A stretch of 64,000 nt of DNA from Bacillota bacterium (GTDB taxonomy: Bacteria > Bacillota > Clostridia > Christensenellales > Aristaeellaceae). The DNA is taken from positions 1 through 64,000 of the forward strand of contig JAEZHM010000055.1 of NCBI GenBank assembly GCA_023416585.1. Direction: 5' to 3'. The notes beneath the pieces were generated by a model. That model searched no databases and was not told where the DNA came from. It worked only from the letters and a program-made list of their open reading frames with translations. The position numbers and the translations under genes were made by a program. Shown here piece after piece: positions 41,241-49,873 of the stretch (within the stretch, counting starts at the first letter, position 1; every line of letters begins with the position of its first letter).

Positions 41241-43880
41241 ATGAAAAAAACGATGCGCCTATTCATTGCGACATTGTGCTTTTTGCTCATTATATACGGT
41301 TGTGCAAATGCATCCACCCAACTTAAAACCACGCCGCCTTTACCGCAGGGAAACGCCGGGGGGAATGAATACCCGGCATCGGATTTAGCAGGCGAGGTGT
41401 CTGTGCGTGTTGTGATAAACGGGGTCGTCCATCCCTTGTCGGGGTATGCGTATCACGGCAGTTATTTTTTCCGGCGGACGGATCTGCCCAAGGAGCTGGA
41501 AGGCGCGAATTTGGCAGGTGCGGAAACCTTGGAAGAGAATGGTTCGGATTACTATTCGCTCCGCGATATCTGTACCAACGCCAATTACAGTTTTACACAT
41601 GACGATGTGCTTGCCGCAGAGTATATCTGGACATATGCCGACGTTGCGCAGGCTGCTTCGCAAAGCGATGAAGCAGACCGTGCGGTGTCGATGGGTATCG
41701 GTGAGGTGAAACCGGAAGATGCCGTGGTAACCTATGGGGAGTTTTTTACGATGTTGGATCGCGTAGTCGAATTAGCCGCGCCAGATAAACTGGCGGACTG
41801 GCGGACGCAGTTTCCGCGTGCGCGCGCTTCCACCGATAATATGACGCGTTATGAAGGAATGAAGGCGGTTTTAAAATGCGCGGTCGCCTTGGGCGGAGAT
41901 TTTGTTAACTTCAATGTTGACTGGCTGCCCCTGAACAATAAGATCGGAGAAAAAGTCTGGGATGAAATGGGCAGGATCACGGCTCCCGATCGATACATTC
42001 CAAACGATTACCCCTATCAGGGCGGTGGGTTCCCGCGCGAGGATTTTTCCGAGTGGGATGATTGCGGTGTAGCCTATCGGTATTCGTTTGGCAGAACTTC
42101 CCTTGTCAGCAATCAGCCGATCTTCGATTATGATGAGGCTGAAAATTCGATGCGGCCGGAGGATCCGTTTACCTATGAGGCCGCGATGCTGGCCGCGATT
42201 CGCCTGCTTGAGTCCACGTCTGCCCAGAGCGATTTCATCGCCCTGACGGATCCCGATGCGATTACGTACGATTCCGCCATTATTACAGAGGAACTGCTGC
42301 AGCGCGCGAAGGCTCGCCCGCAGGTTTCTCAGGACAGTTTGCCATTATTGAGGGGCCTCGTTTTTGGCGGTGACTATGAATCTAGCAGCATGCCAGTCAC
42401 AGAGGCGGAGTTGCGCAATCTTGCAAACTGGGGCTTCAACAGCGCCCGCGTCATGCTGACGTTCCGGACGCTGTTTGATATGGATGTTACGACGGTTCAA
42501 AAAACCAAGCTTAGGCAGTTGGACAAGCTGATTGCCGCCGCAATGAAATACAATCTGCATTTGAACCTTATCACCTTTTCCGTGCCTGGCCGTTGGGCCA
42601 GTTTTGATCCGTTCACCTTCACCAGCGTCGGGGAATTTGACCTGTTCACAAACGCAAAGAAACAGAAACAGACAGCCAATATGTGGGCCTTGCTGGCGGC
42701 CCGTTATAAAGATATTCCCAGTTCCGCGCTGTCGTTCAGCCCGCTCTGGGAGACCTTTAACCGAAATCTAAGCACCGGCCTGCCGGTCAAGGCTTACAAG
42801 GAATCCAACGTTGCGAAGGTTTTTGACCTGCTGGTTGGCGCGATCCGGCAGCAAGACGCCGACCGGCTTGTCATTTATGAAGCAACGTCAAACAACGGCG
42901 CGGATCAGATTGTGGAGGAATCCGATCTCATCCAGAGCACGATCCAGAGCCATTACACCAACGTCATGATGATGGCGAATTTTTGCGAGGGCCCGTTTGT
43001 TTTTGCGAATATGACCGCCCAGGAAGGCGAGCATATCGACAACAACAACCACTCCATCTTCCTCCCCGACTATCCGACCACGATCTATGCGGCGCAGCGG
43101 GAGATACGCAGGAAGCAGCCAATGGAAATAACGGGGGAACTCGTGGCCGGGACAAAGCTGGAGATTTATCTTTCCAAGGTCTGGGGCAAGGGGAATTTTG
43201 AGGTGCTGGCGGATGGAAAGACGCTCTATAGCGAAAAACTGTCGAAGAAATCCTATGATGTTGGCTATCCCCTGTCGGGGTATTACCCCTATGCGCAAAG
43301 CGACAAAATGATTGCCGTCACGCTTGAAACCGATGTGGAGCGGCTGGAGATCTCTTTCAGCGGCGACTTGGTGGAGTGGAGCGGGATGGATGTTACGCTC
43401 CCCGATTTGTATGCTGTGGAGCGGTGGTGGTATCAAACGGCTTATGACGCCGCATTGGAAGGGGTAGAGGCGCAACCGCCGTCTTTGAGAAAAACTTCTG
43501 TGGTCATGCTTTGCCCCAACAGCAATGATGCAGGACGGCAAATCGTGATCCATCCGGATGTTACATATTCCTCCGAGGCCATTTTGGAGCAGTCGAACAA
43601 GGAAAAGATTGATGCCTGGGCAAAGACGATTTCAGAATTTGCCCCACATTCCGTTGTGCGCATTGAAACCGCGAATTTCAACGCATGTCCGCTGGACGCG
43701 GCGCTCGCGTATTATGACGATGTGTTTGAAGCGCTGGATCGATATGGCCTGGGATGGTACAGCAATGATTATATCAACTTTAGCGACGGTGGCAGGCGTT
43801 ATGTTGGTTTTAGACCGACAAGCTATCTGGGCGGATCCTACTGTATCGAACTGCTGCAACAACTGCAACGATGGCAATAA
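41241..43880 (+). CDS. Large exported lipoprotein with degenerate glycosidase-like barrel
   Basis: This protein of about 879 residues has a lipobox at IIYGC (Cys21). Residues 60-130 look like a copper-amine-oxidase N-terminal-like wall domain (SVRVVINGVVHPLSGYAYHG and YYSLRDICTNANYSF). An SLH-like segment follows (about 150-230), then from about residue 360 a TIM barrel related to the preceding gene: LRNLANWGFNSARVMLTFRT, then FSPLWETFNRN with Glu504. GH5 Asn-Glu-Pro is absent, and the late strand has VVRIETANF (Glu809) rather than a clear nucleophile. A 190-residue region rich in beta strands is inserted between them. The function is unknown: glycan binding or an unusual hydrolase. GGAGG precedes ATG 41241. 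Confidence 0.68.
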   Translation: MKKTMRLFIATLCFLLIIYGCANASTQLKTTPPLPQGNAGGNEYPASDLAGEVSVRVVINGVVHPLSGYAYHGSYFFRRTDLPKELEGANLAGAETLEENGSDYYSLRDICTNANYSFTHDDVLAAEYIWTYADVAQAASQSDEADRAVSMGIGEVKPEDAVVTYGEFFTMLDRVVELAAPDKLADWRTQFPRARASTDNMTRYEGMKAVLKCAVALGGDFVNFNVDWLPLNNKIGEKVWDEMGRITAPDRYIPNDYPYQGGGFPREDFSEWDDCGVAYRYSFGRTSLVSNQPIFDYDEAENSMRPEDPFTYEAAMLAAIRLLESTSAQSDFIALTDPDAITYDSAIITEELLQRAKARPQVSQDSLPLLRGLVFGGDYESSSMPVTEAELRNLANWGFNSARVMLTFRTLFDMDVTTVQKTKLRQLDKLIAAAMKYNLHLNLITFSVPGRWASFDPFTFTSVGEFDLFTNAKKQKQTANMWALLAARYKDIPSSALSFSPLWETFNRNLSTGLPVKAYKESNVAKVFDLLVGAIRQQDADRLVIYEATSNNGADQIVEESDLIQSTIQSHYTNVMMMANFCEGPFVFANMTAQEGEHIDNNNHSIFLPDYPTTIYAAQREIRRKQPMEITGELVAGTKLEIYLSKVWGKGNFEVLADGKTLYSEKLSKKSYDVGYPLSGYYPYAQSDKMIAVTLETDVERLEISFSGDLVEWSGMDVTLPDLYAVERWWYQTAYDAALEGVEAQPPSLRKTSVVMLCPNSNDAGRQIVIHPDVTYSSEAILEQSNKEKIDAWAKTISEFAPHSVVRIETANFNACPLDAALAYYDDVFEALDRYGLGWYSNDYINFSDGGRRYVGFRPTSYLGGSYCIELLQQLQRWQ

Positions 43881-44013
43881 CGTCCGTTAACGGTTGATGG
43901 ATGGTTTGAAACATCGGGTCAACTTGGCTCCATGTTTTATCCGTATAAAGAAAATGGGAATCGAGGCATATCACGATCACAGCAAAATAACACCCACCCA
44001 CTATGCCACGAAA

Positions 44014-44035
44014 AATCCGGCTCTATGGCCGGATT
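44014..44035 (+). terminator. Hairpin downstream of the lipoprotein gene
   Basis: AATCCGGC/GCCGGATT is an 8-bp perfect stem with a 6-nt loop, followed by a weak TTATTA tract. It is the likely terminator for 41241-43880. Confidence 0.5.
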
Positions 44036-44051
44036 TATTAATACCGAGACC

Positions 44052-44147
44052 ATGTCGCAACCTGAAGAAGACGTGCCGATCAAGAAACCCGTGGGAAGAG
44101 GCAGGGTCAAGAAGGGAGCGGCAACCACGGAGGATGCAGGCAAGTAA
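44052..44147 (+). pseudogene. Short basic ORF, probable C-terminal tail of a lost gene
   Basis: This 31-codon ORF (MSQPEEDVPIKKPVGRGRVK then KGAATTEDAGK) has no ribosome site. Its lysine/arginine-rich KKPVGRGR-type tail is of a kind seen at the ends of some mobile-element proteins. I do not recognise the family. It may be a remnant rather than a gene. Confidence 0.25.
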
Positions 44148-44160
44148 GTCAGTCAGTACA

Positions 44161-44295
44161 TTAATTCTCTTGCTCTACAGTGATCACCAGTAGCCGTCCT
44201 TCACTGCCGTCCTCCAGCTCTTTGGCGAATGCCTCCGCAACCGATGTGGGAGTGGCCTCGGCTGCGTTTACAGTGGAGAAAAAATGTGGTAGGCT
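44161..44295 (-). pseudogene. C-terminal gene fragment on the minus strand
   Basis: This open stretch of 44 codons ends in TAA at 44163-44161 and has no start codon. The encoded end reads TPTSVAEAFAKELEDGSEGR then LLVITVEQEN, with protein-like composition and ordinary codon use. It sits next to the RAYT transposase, consistent with decay of an older gene. No family is recognised. Confidence 0.3.
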
Positions 44296-44322
44296 TTAAC
44301 CAACAGAGGGTGACATATCCAT

Positions 44323-45078
44323 ATGCCCAGAGTAGCGCGAAAACCAAGTAAAACAGAAATATATCATGTCATGCTTCGCGGAAACGGACAGCGTCAGGTC
44401 TTTCAGGATGATGAAGACAACGAGCACTTTTTGCAGATGCTTGGCATTTGCAAGGTGATAAGCGGCTTTGAAGTGTATGCATACTGTCTGATGGGTAATC
44501 ATGTGCATTTGCTGATGCGGACTGGCGAAAAAGGGGAGCCATTGGAACAGATCTTCCGTCGGTTTGGTGCACAATATGTATATTGGTATAATAGGAAGTA
44601 TGAGCGGATCGGGCATCTGTTCCAGGATCGATTTCGAAGCGAACCCGTTGAGGATGATCCATATTTTCTGTGCGTATTGCGATACATCCATCAAAATCCT
44701 GTGAAGGCCGGGCTGGTGGAAGGTATGGCCGACTATCCATACAGCAGCTATAGGGACTACCTTGAGCCAAAGGTAGGTCAACTGACGGATGCAGTGTTCA
44801 TTAATGGAATCATGGAACGAGAAGCGCTCATCGCGTTCCATGAGAAAACAGACGATGTGAAGTATATGGATGTTCAGCCGATACGCCCGAAAATGAGTGA
44901 CATACAAGTGATGAAACTAATTGAAAAGGTCGCTGGATGCAAGACGGTGGAGGAATTCCAAAACCTGAATAAGACGCGAAGGATGGATGTGCTGGCTGAG
45001 CTTAAAGAAGGGAACGCCTCCTATCGGCAAATCAGCAGGTTGACCGGGGAAAGTTTAGGAGTTATCCGGAGATCATAG
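44323..45078 (+). mobile_element. REP-associated tyrosine transposase (RAYT, Y1/HUH type)
   Basis: This 251-residue protein has a single Y1_Tnp domain: HUH motif His60-Val-His62 in LMGNHVHLLMRTG, catalytic Tyr121 in VLRYIHQNPVKAG, and GHLFQDRFRSEPV between them. A C-terminal helical extension of about 100 residues (ELKEGNASYRQISRLTGESL) is characteristic of the long RAYTs. These domesticated IS200-like transposases act on short palindromic REP sequences. A candidate REP follows the stop. No IS ends are evident. Confidence 0.88.
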
Positions 45079-45116
45079 GTGCACAAAGAACCGTCCCCTG
45101 TGTCGCATTGTTTTTT
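45079..45116 (+). repeat. Candidate REP-like sequence after the RAYT gene
   Basis: The sequence GTGCACAAAGAACCGTCCCC then TGTGTCGC starts right at the RAYT stop and is followed by TTTTTT. The CACA/TGTG pairing is short. Sequences of the AGAACCGTCCCCTGTGTC type are familiar to me beside such transposases in Firmicutes, but I could not check this. Confidence 0.45.
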
Positions 45117-45711
45117 ATTAAAGTCAAAGCTTGATTGAAAACGATTTATGCGATAAAATGGAACAAGCTGGGATTAAAATACTTGTATCCACATACTCCG
45201 CTCAAGCTTTATACAAGTCGCATGAAATTCTGTTGATTGAAATTATGATTTAATCAAAGGGCAAAAAAGAGGAACTACGCTTTGCATTACACATCGGTAC
45301 CTTCCGAATCAATGGCCTGTAACCTGCAAATGAGCATTGACTAGTTGTAATTATTTCATCGGATAAGGCTAAAGAAAGCTACGAAAATGCTTCGGGAGAT
45401 ATTTGGAGAGAATGGATACAATGCAAGAATTGTCAGTGATAAAGAATTGGCGTATTTATCGGATATAGTTTATTTACCGAACAGCTTTGACTGCAGTCGT
45501 TACATATCGTTTATTGAAGAAAAAATGTGTCTTGATGTAGCGATGTTTTATCTAAACACCCTAATTTATCCACCCCCCAGATATCATTCTGTCATTTAAT
45601 GATTATATTACTGGTTCATCCAATACTAATACCATATAAAACACGCATATCTCAAATACAATGAGGTTGTTTCTCTTCTACAATAAGCTATAGAATAGGA
45701 GAAATTGTACT
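45117..45711. other. AT-rich spacer with decayed coding fragments
   Basis: This gap has no convincing gene. A 70-codon ORF at 45387-45599 (MLREIFGENGYNARIVSDKE at its start) lacks a ribosome site and family resemblance. Other short open stretches (such as one ending at 45252 with QAGIKILVSTYSAQALYKSH) look like fragments. The region separates the RAYT from the 45712 operon. Confidence 0.4.
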
Positions 45712-47019
45712 ATGAAAAAGAAGATGTTTATCGTAATCACATTACTGGTCTTGCTGTTTTCCTTTCCTGCGCTGGGAGACCCTGCGGACACCTTGACGCT
45801 ATACGTTTTCGAGAATCCTTTCATGGTACCATTAATCGACAGCGCCCTTGTGCAATTCAAAGCGCAGTATCCCAATGTCCATGTTAACCTTCAACGGTAC
45901 AAAGGGTTTACATTTGAAGATGAGTATTCTAAGGTGCTGAACACAGAATTGATGGCCGGAAAAGGGCCTGACGTAATTCTGTTCAGTGAGTATACCTTTT
46001 TGGACATCAACAAAGTAATGCAAACCGGCGTTTTCGCTGATTTGACCGCATACGAGGAGACCCTCGGGTTGAAGGACAGCCGCTATGTACAGGCTGTGAT
46101 GGATGGAGGGAAGGTTGGTGAATCCAGGCTCTTTGTTCCCCTGTATTATCAGGCTCCCCTTCTTCTCACAACGGATGCGCTTGTCAGCGCCGCTGATATT
46201 GAGGAGATGAACCAAACGGATTTTTGGGCATTCATGGAGCGGCTTGTGGAACAAAAGGAAGGAATGCCCGATACGAAGTACTTCTCCGACTATTGGGGCA
46301 GTTCTATTATTTCGCTGCTCAAGGCAAGCGGCATAAGCTTTGCTGATTACCAGCAAGCAGCCAGTGCCATAAATATGACGGATGTAAAAAGGCTGGCGGA
46401 TGCATTAAAAGCGGTGTATCAATCCGATTATGTAGAAACCACAGGCAGAATCTATTCCACTCTCGCTTATAATGACTTACATGACCACGATTGCTTATAT
46501 GCCTACATGAGCATGATTGATGACTGCCTGTTTACTGCCTCCGCGTTAGGCGGTGCAGGGAGCACCCCCTATACAACGTTCATACCATCCATAGAAGGCG
46601 GTGTGCATGCCAATATTTGCTACGGAGCCGCCGTTAACAGCAACAGTGCAAGCAAAGAATGGGCGGTTGCCTTCATAAAAGAGTTGCTTAGCAGTGTTGC
46701 TCAACAGGAAGAAGATGAATTCTTCTATTTCCCCGTGAACACAGAAGGCTTCACGGAGCTGATTGACAAAAAAGCTGGTGAAATTTCCGGAATTGGAATC
46801 GATCGCAACATGGGATGGCTCTATTCCGCAATACCCGATGATGTGATGAACAGCATCAAAAATGTGCCGGAAAGAATTACGCGTGCCTCAGTTGTGAACG
46901 CCCAAGTCAATTACTATATGTTTTATCAGGATATGCTGCCCTACCTAAGTGACGAAAAACCTCTGGAGGCCTGCATGAATGAGTTTAGCAATAAGTTGTC
47001 CTTGTATATCAGCGAATAA
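45712..47019 (+). CDS. ABC transporter substrate-binding protein (family 1, CUT1-like)
   Basis: This 435-residue exported protein has a signal peptide at residues 1-22 (MKKKMFIVITLLVLLFSFPA LG). The mature part starts DTLTLYVFENPFMVPLIDSA and contains AQYPNVHVNLQRYKGFTFED and AGKGPDVILFSEYTFLDINK, both typical of cluster-D sugar-binding proteins. No lipobox is seen. It is the first gene of a five-gene operon (two permeases, HlyD-like adaptor, MacB-like permease). RBS is AGGAG. Confidence 0.85.
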   Translation: MKKKMFIVITLLVLLFSFPALGDPADTLTLYVFENPFMVPLIDSALVQFKAQYPNVHVNLQRYKGFTFEDEYSKVLNTELMAGKGPDVILFSEYTFLDINKVMQTGVFADLTAYEETLGLKDSRYVQAVMDGGKVGESRLFVPLYYQAPLLLTTDALVSAADIEEMNQTDFWAFMERLVEQKEGMPDTKYFSDYWGSSIISLLKASGISFADYQQAASAINMTDVKRLADALKAVYQSDYVETTGRIYSTLAYNDLHDHDCLYAYMSMIDDCLFTASALGGAGSTPYTTFIPSIEGGVHANICYGAAVNSNSASKEWAVAFIKELLSSVAQQEEDEFFYFPVNTEGFTELIDKKAGEISGIGIDRNMGWLYSAIPDDVMNSIKNVPERITRASVVNAQVNYYMFYQDMLPYLSDEKPLEACMNEFSNKLSLYISE

Positions 47020-47049
47020 TGCAGGCGGAGGGGTATAGGAGTGCGGATC

Positions 47050-47916
47050 ATGAAAATGAAGTATGCCAGGCGCGAATCCCTTACCGGCGCCTTGTTTGCG
47101 TTCCCTGCCCTTGCGGGTATCTTCATTTTCTTCATGCTCCCCTTTGCGGTCAGCGTATACTACTCCCTTGTGGCAGGCATTGGCTCCACTGTGTTCGTTG
47201 GGTTTGCAAATTATCAAAGGATTTTGCAAAGCAGCGCCTTTGCGCTGGCTGTATCCAACACATTTAAATTTATCGCGGTGGCCGTACCCCTGATAATGGT
47301 TTTTCCCCTGTTCCTTGGGATTCTTCTGCAAAAGCAGATTCGTGCGGCATCTGTTTTCCGTTCCGCCTTTTTGCTCCCCCTGGTGGTTCCTTCCGCCTCC
47401 ACGGTTTTGGTGTTTATGATACTGCTCAGCGACCAAGGCGCCTTGAACCAGCTTTTGTTATCCCATGGGGCAGCCCCGGTAAACTGGCTAAGCTCCTCCC
47501 CCTCGTTTTTTGTGCTTGTTGTCATGTATATATGGAAGTACTCGGGCTATAACATGGTGCTGTATATTGCCGGGCTCAGCTCCATTCCAAAGGAATACTA
47601 TGAAGCGGCTGAGATTGATGGCGCGTCTGCCCCTCGAAAATTGCTATCCATTACTATTCCCCAATTGATGCCCACCATCGCCTTTGTGCTTGTCATGTCT
47701 GTCATCAATTCATTTAAGGCCTTTCGCGAGGCGTTTTTCCTGATGGGCAACTACCCGCACAACAGTGTGTATCTCCTTCAGCATTTTCTCAACAACAACT
47801 TTCAAAACCTGAATTACCAGCGCTTGTCCGTTGCCGCAACGCTAACCGCAGCCTTTTTCCTTGTCACTGCCGGGTTGTTTCTAGCCGCCAGAGGAAGGGG
47901 AGCGCTGCAAAAGTGA
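47050..47916 (+). CDS. CUT1 ABC transporter permease, MalF type
   Basis: This protein of about 288 residues has six helices (FALPALAGIFIFFMLPFAVS-like first helix) and EAA loop YYEAAEIDGASAPRKLLSIT (about residue 193). ATG 47050 has AGGAG 8 nt upstream; GTG 47041, preceded by GGAGGGG, is equally possible and would add three residues. It partners with the next gene. No ATPase is encoded in the operon. Confidence 0.88.
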   Translation: MKMKYARRESLTGALFAFPALAGIFIFFMLPFAVSVYYSLVAGIGSTVFVGFANYQRILQSSAFALAVSNTFKFIAVAVPLIMVFPLFLGILLQKQIRAASVFRSAFLLPLVVPSASTVLVFMILLSDQGALNQLLLSHGAAPVNWLSSSPSFFVLVVMYIWKYSGYNMVLYIAGLSSIPKEYYEAAEIDGASAPRKLLSITIPQLMPTIAFVLVMSVINSFKAFREAFFLMGNYPHNSVYLLQHFLNNNFQNLNYQRLSVAATLTAAFFLVTAGLFLAARGRGALQK

Positions 47917-48767
47917 GTCAACCCAATCCTATCAAAAGGGCGATGCTGTACCTTCTTCTTGGCGGAATAGCCCTTGTCACACTCATGCCACTCTTGCTTA
48001 CGCTCATTAACTCATTCATGAGCGAAACGGAGATACTGAAGCGTTACGGCAGCATATTCGGTAAACACTCCGCTGTGGTGCAATTGACCACGGTGCCCAG
48101 CCAGGCGACCCTTTTTGCCTACTACCAAGTGTTGCTGCAACGCCCGGATTACTTATATAAGCTTTGGGTATCCTTGGCGATCAGTGTATCCATCGTCATG
48201 GGACAGGTGCTTATCGGCGCATCTGGTGGATATGCCTTTGCCAAGTTCAAGTTTCCGCTGAAGAACTTTTTTTTCGCCATTATCATTATACTTATGCTCA
48301 TGCCCAATCAGGTGACGATTGTATCAAACTACATTGTTCTTGATAGAATGGGGCTCATTGGCCGCTATTGGGCGGTTATCCTGCCGGGTGCTTTCTCGGC
48401 GTTCGGCGTGTTCCTGTCCCGACAGATGTTTATGTCCGTTCCGGATGAGCTCCTGCTCAGCGCCAGGGTTGACGGCGCAAACCAATGGCAGGTGCTGACC
48501 AAGGTTGTGCTTCCCTCCGTAAAGGCGGGTGTTGCTTCGCTGGTCATACTGGTATTCATTGACTCGTGGAACATGGTGGAGCAGCCTTTGATTATGCTGC
48601 GGGATGCGTACAAGTACCCGCTCTCCGTTTTCCTTGCTCAGGTGAACCAAACGGAGCCGTCTGTCGCCTTCGCCTGCGGCATTCTCTCTATGCTTCCGGT
48701 GCTGCTGTTGTATTTCTATTTTGATGACGAATTAATCCTTGGCATTGAATATTCTGTTATTAAGTGA
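47913..48767 (+). CDS. CUT1 ABC transporter permease, MalG type
   Basis: This 284-residue permease begins at GTG 47913, overlapping the previous stop (GTGA). Seen: GGIALVTLMPLLLTLINSFM first helix, and the EAA-type loop LLLSARVDGANQWQVLTKVV (about residue 172), where Glu-Ala-Ala is replaced by Ser-Ala-Arg, a departure from the consensus that contacts the ATPase. The stop is 8 bp before the adaptor gene start. Confidence 0.88.
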   Translation: MSQPNPIKRAMLYLLLGGIALVTLMPLLLTLINSFMSETEILKRYGSIFGKHSAVVQLTTVPSQATLFAYYQVLLQRPDYLYKLWVSLAISVSIVMGQVLIGASGGYAFAKFKFPLKNFFFAIIIILMLMPNQVTIVSNYIVLDRMGLIGRYWAVILPGAFSAFGVFLSRQMFMSVPDELLLSARVDGANQWQVLTKVVLPSVKAGVASLVILVFIDSWNMVEQPLIMLRDAYKYPLSVFLAQVNQTEPSVAFACGILSMLPVLLLYFYFDDELILGIEYSVIK

Positions 48768-48775
48768 GGTATGGT

Positions 48776-49873
48776 ATGGATCAAAACAGCAATGATACGA
48801 AATCACCGAAGAAGCGGTGTACAGGAAAGATCGCTATTGTGTTCCTGCTGGTTTTGGTTCTTGCCACATTTCTTTCACGGACCGTTTATTCGGTATATCT
48901 GCCTGCTGTAACCACCTATACCGTGGAAAAGGGAGTTTTGCCCTATTCCGCGGAAAGCCAGGGAACCGTTGGCTACCATACTTGGAGCGATGTGAAGGTC
49001 TTCGGCGATTTCAGGGTGATTGATGTATTTGTAGAGCAGGGCGATACCGTTGCGGAAGGCACGGCCTTGGCCTCTTTGGACGTAGCCCGGCAGGAGCTTG
49101 AAAGAAAGCAGCGGGAACTGACGCTGGCGAAATTGGATAAGCAAATCAGCGAAACCAAAAACAAAAAAGAAAAAGCATCCCTTGAAACGGACCGAGCGCT
49201 GATGCAGGAGGAATTCGATATTTTCCTGGCCTCCTACCCGCAGGATGGCATGCTGCGTGCAAGCCTCAGCGGGGAGATCATAAAGGTGAATGTGTCTGCC
49301 AACTCCTACCTTACTCCCAATGAAGTACTGTTTCGCATTGTGGATGTGAATAGTATAAGCAATGTTACCTTCACCCTCCCCTTTAACCAAGGATCCATGT
49401 TTTCCATTGACGACAAGGCGGTTGTCACCTACAATGCACTTCTGCATGATGAAACCACCATGAAGGATCAACTGAGAACGCTGAATGGCACATTTGCCAT
49501 TTCCGACAAAAAATATCTGGGTGACTCCGGCTTATGGGAGTTTACCCTTCCGTTTAGGTATTCTGGAAAGATAGACATTGCCGAACCAATGAAGATACGC
49601 GTAGCGAGGGTTACCTCCTCCTTTGATATGGTCGTTCCGCTCTCCTGCCTGTTTGATATAGAGGAGAACAAAGCGGCTGTGTACCTGCTAAACAACCGTG
49701 ACAGCTTGTTCGGGGAGGAGAGCTATGTGCGAAAGGTTGATGTGACGATTACACAATCCAATGGGAAGATGGCGGCCATCGAATCAAAGCAGTTTATTCC
49801 CGGCGTTTCCCTGGTAAACAGCAGCACAAAAGCACTAAGCCATGGCGCTGCGGTGAAAGTGACAGAACCATGA
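48776..49873 (+). CDS. HlyD/MacA-type periplasmic adaptor-like protein
   Basis: This protein of about 365 residues has one N-terminal membrane helix (IAIVFLLVLVLATFLSRTVY, residues 20-40). It is followed by a lipoyl-like half motif (VFVEQGDTVAEGTALASLDV), a coiled-coil hairpin rich in Glu/Lys (ARQELERKQRELTLAKLDKQ to about residue 145), the returning lipoyl half (GEIIKVNVSANSYLTPNEVL) and beta-barrel domains. In Gram-positives, such proteins partner with MacB-type ABC exporters, and the next gene encodes one such permease. Finding it behind a sugar importer is unusual. ATG 48776 has GAGG 7 nt upstream. Confidence 0.78.
   Translation: MDQNSNDTKSPKKRCTGKIAIVFLLVLVLATFLSRTVYSVYLPAVTTYTVEKGVLPYSAESQGTVGYHTWSDVKVFGDFRVIDVFVEQGDTVAEGTALASLDVARQELERKQRELTLAKLDKQISETKNKKEKASLETDRALMQEEFDIFLASYPQDGMLRASLSGEIIKVNVSANSYLTPNEVLFRIVDVNSISNVTFTLPFNQGSMFSIDDKAVVTYNALLHDETTMKDQLRTLNGTFAISDKKYLGDSGLWEFTLPFRYSGKIDIAEPMKIRVARVTSSFDMVVPLSCLFDIEENKAAVYLLNNRDSLFGEESYVRKVDVTITQSNGKMAAIESKQFIPGVSLVNSSTKALSHGAAVKVTEP

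Noticed and set aside
45387..45599. Small hypothetical gene
   Set aside because: No ribosome site, atypical composition and position among decayed fragments; kept only as part of the spacer description.
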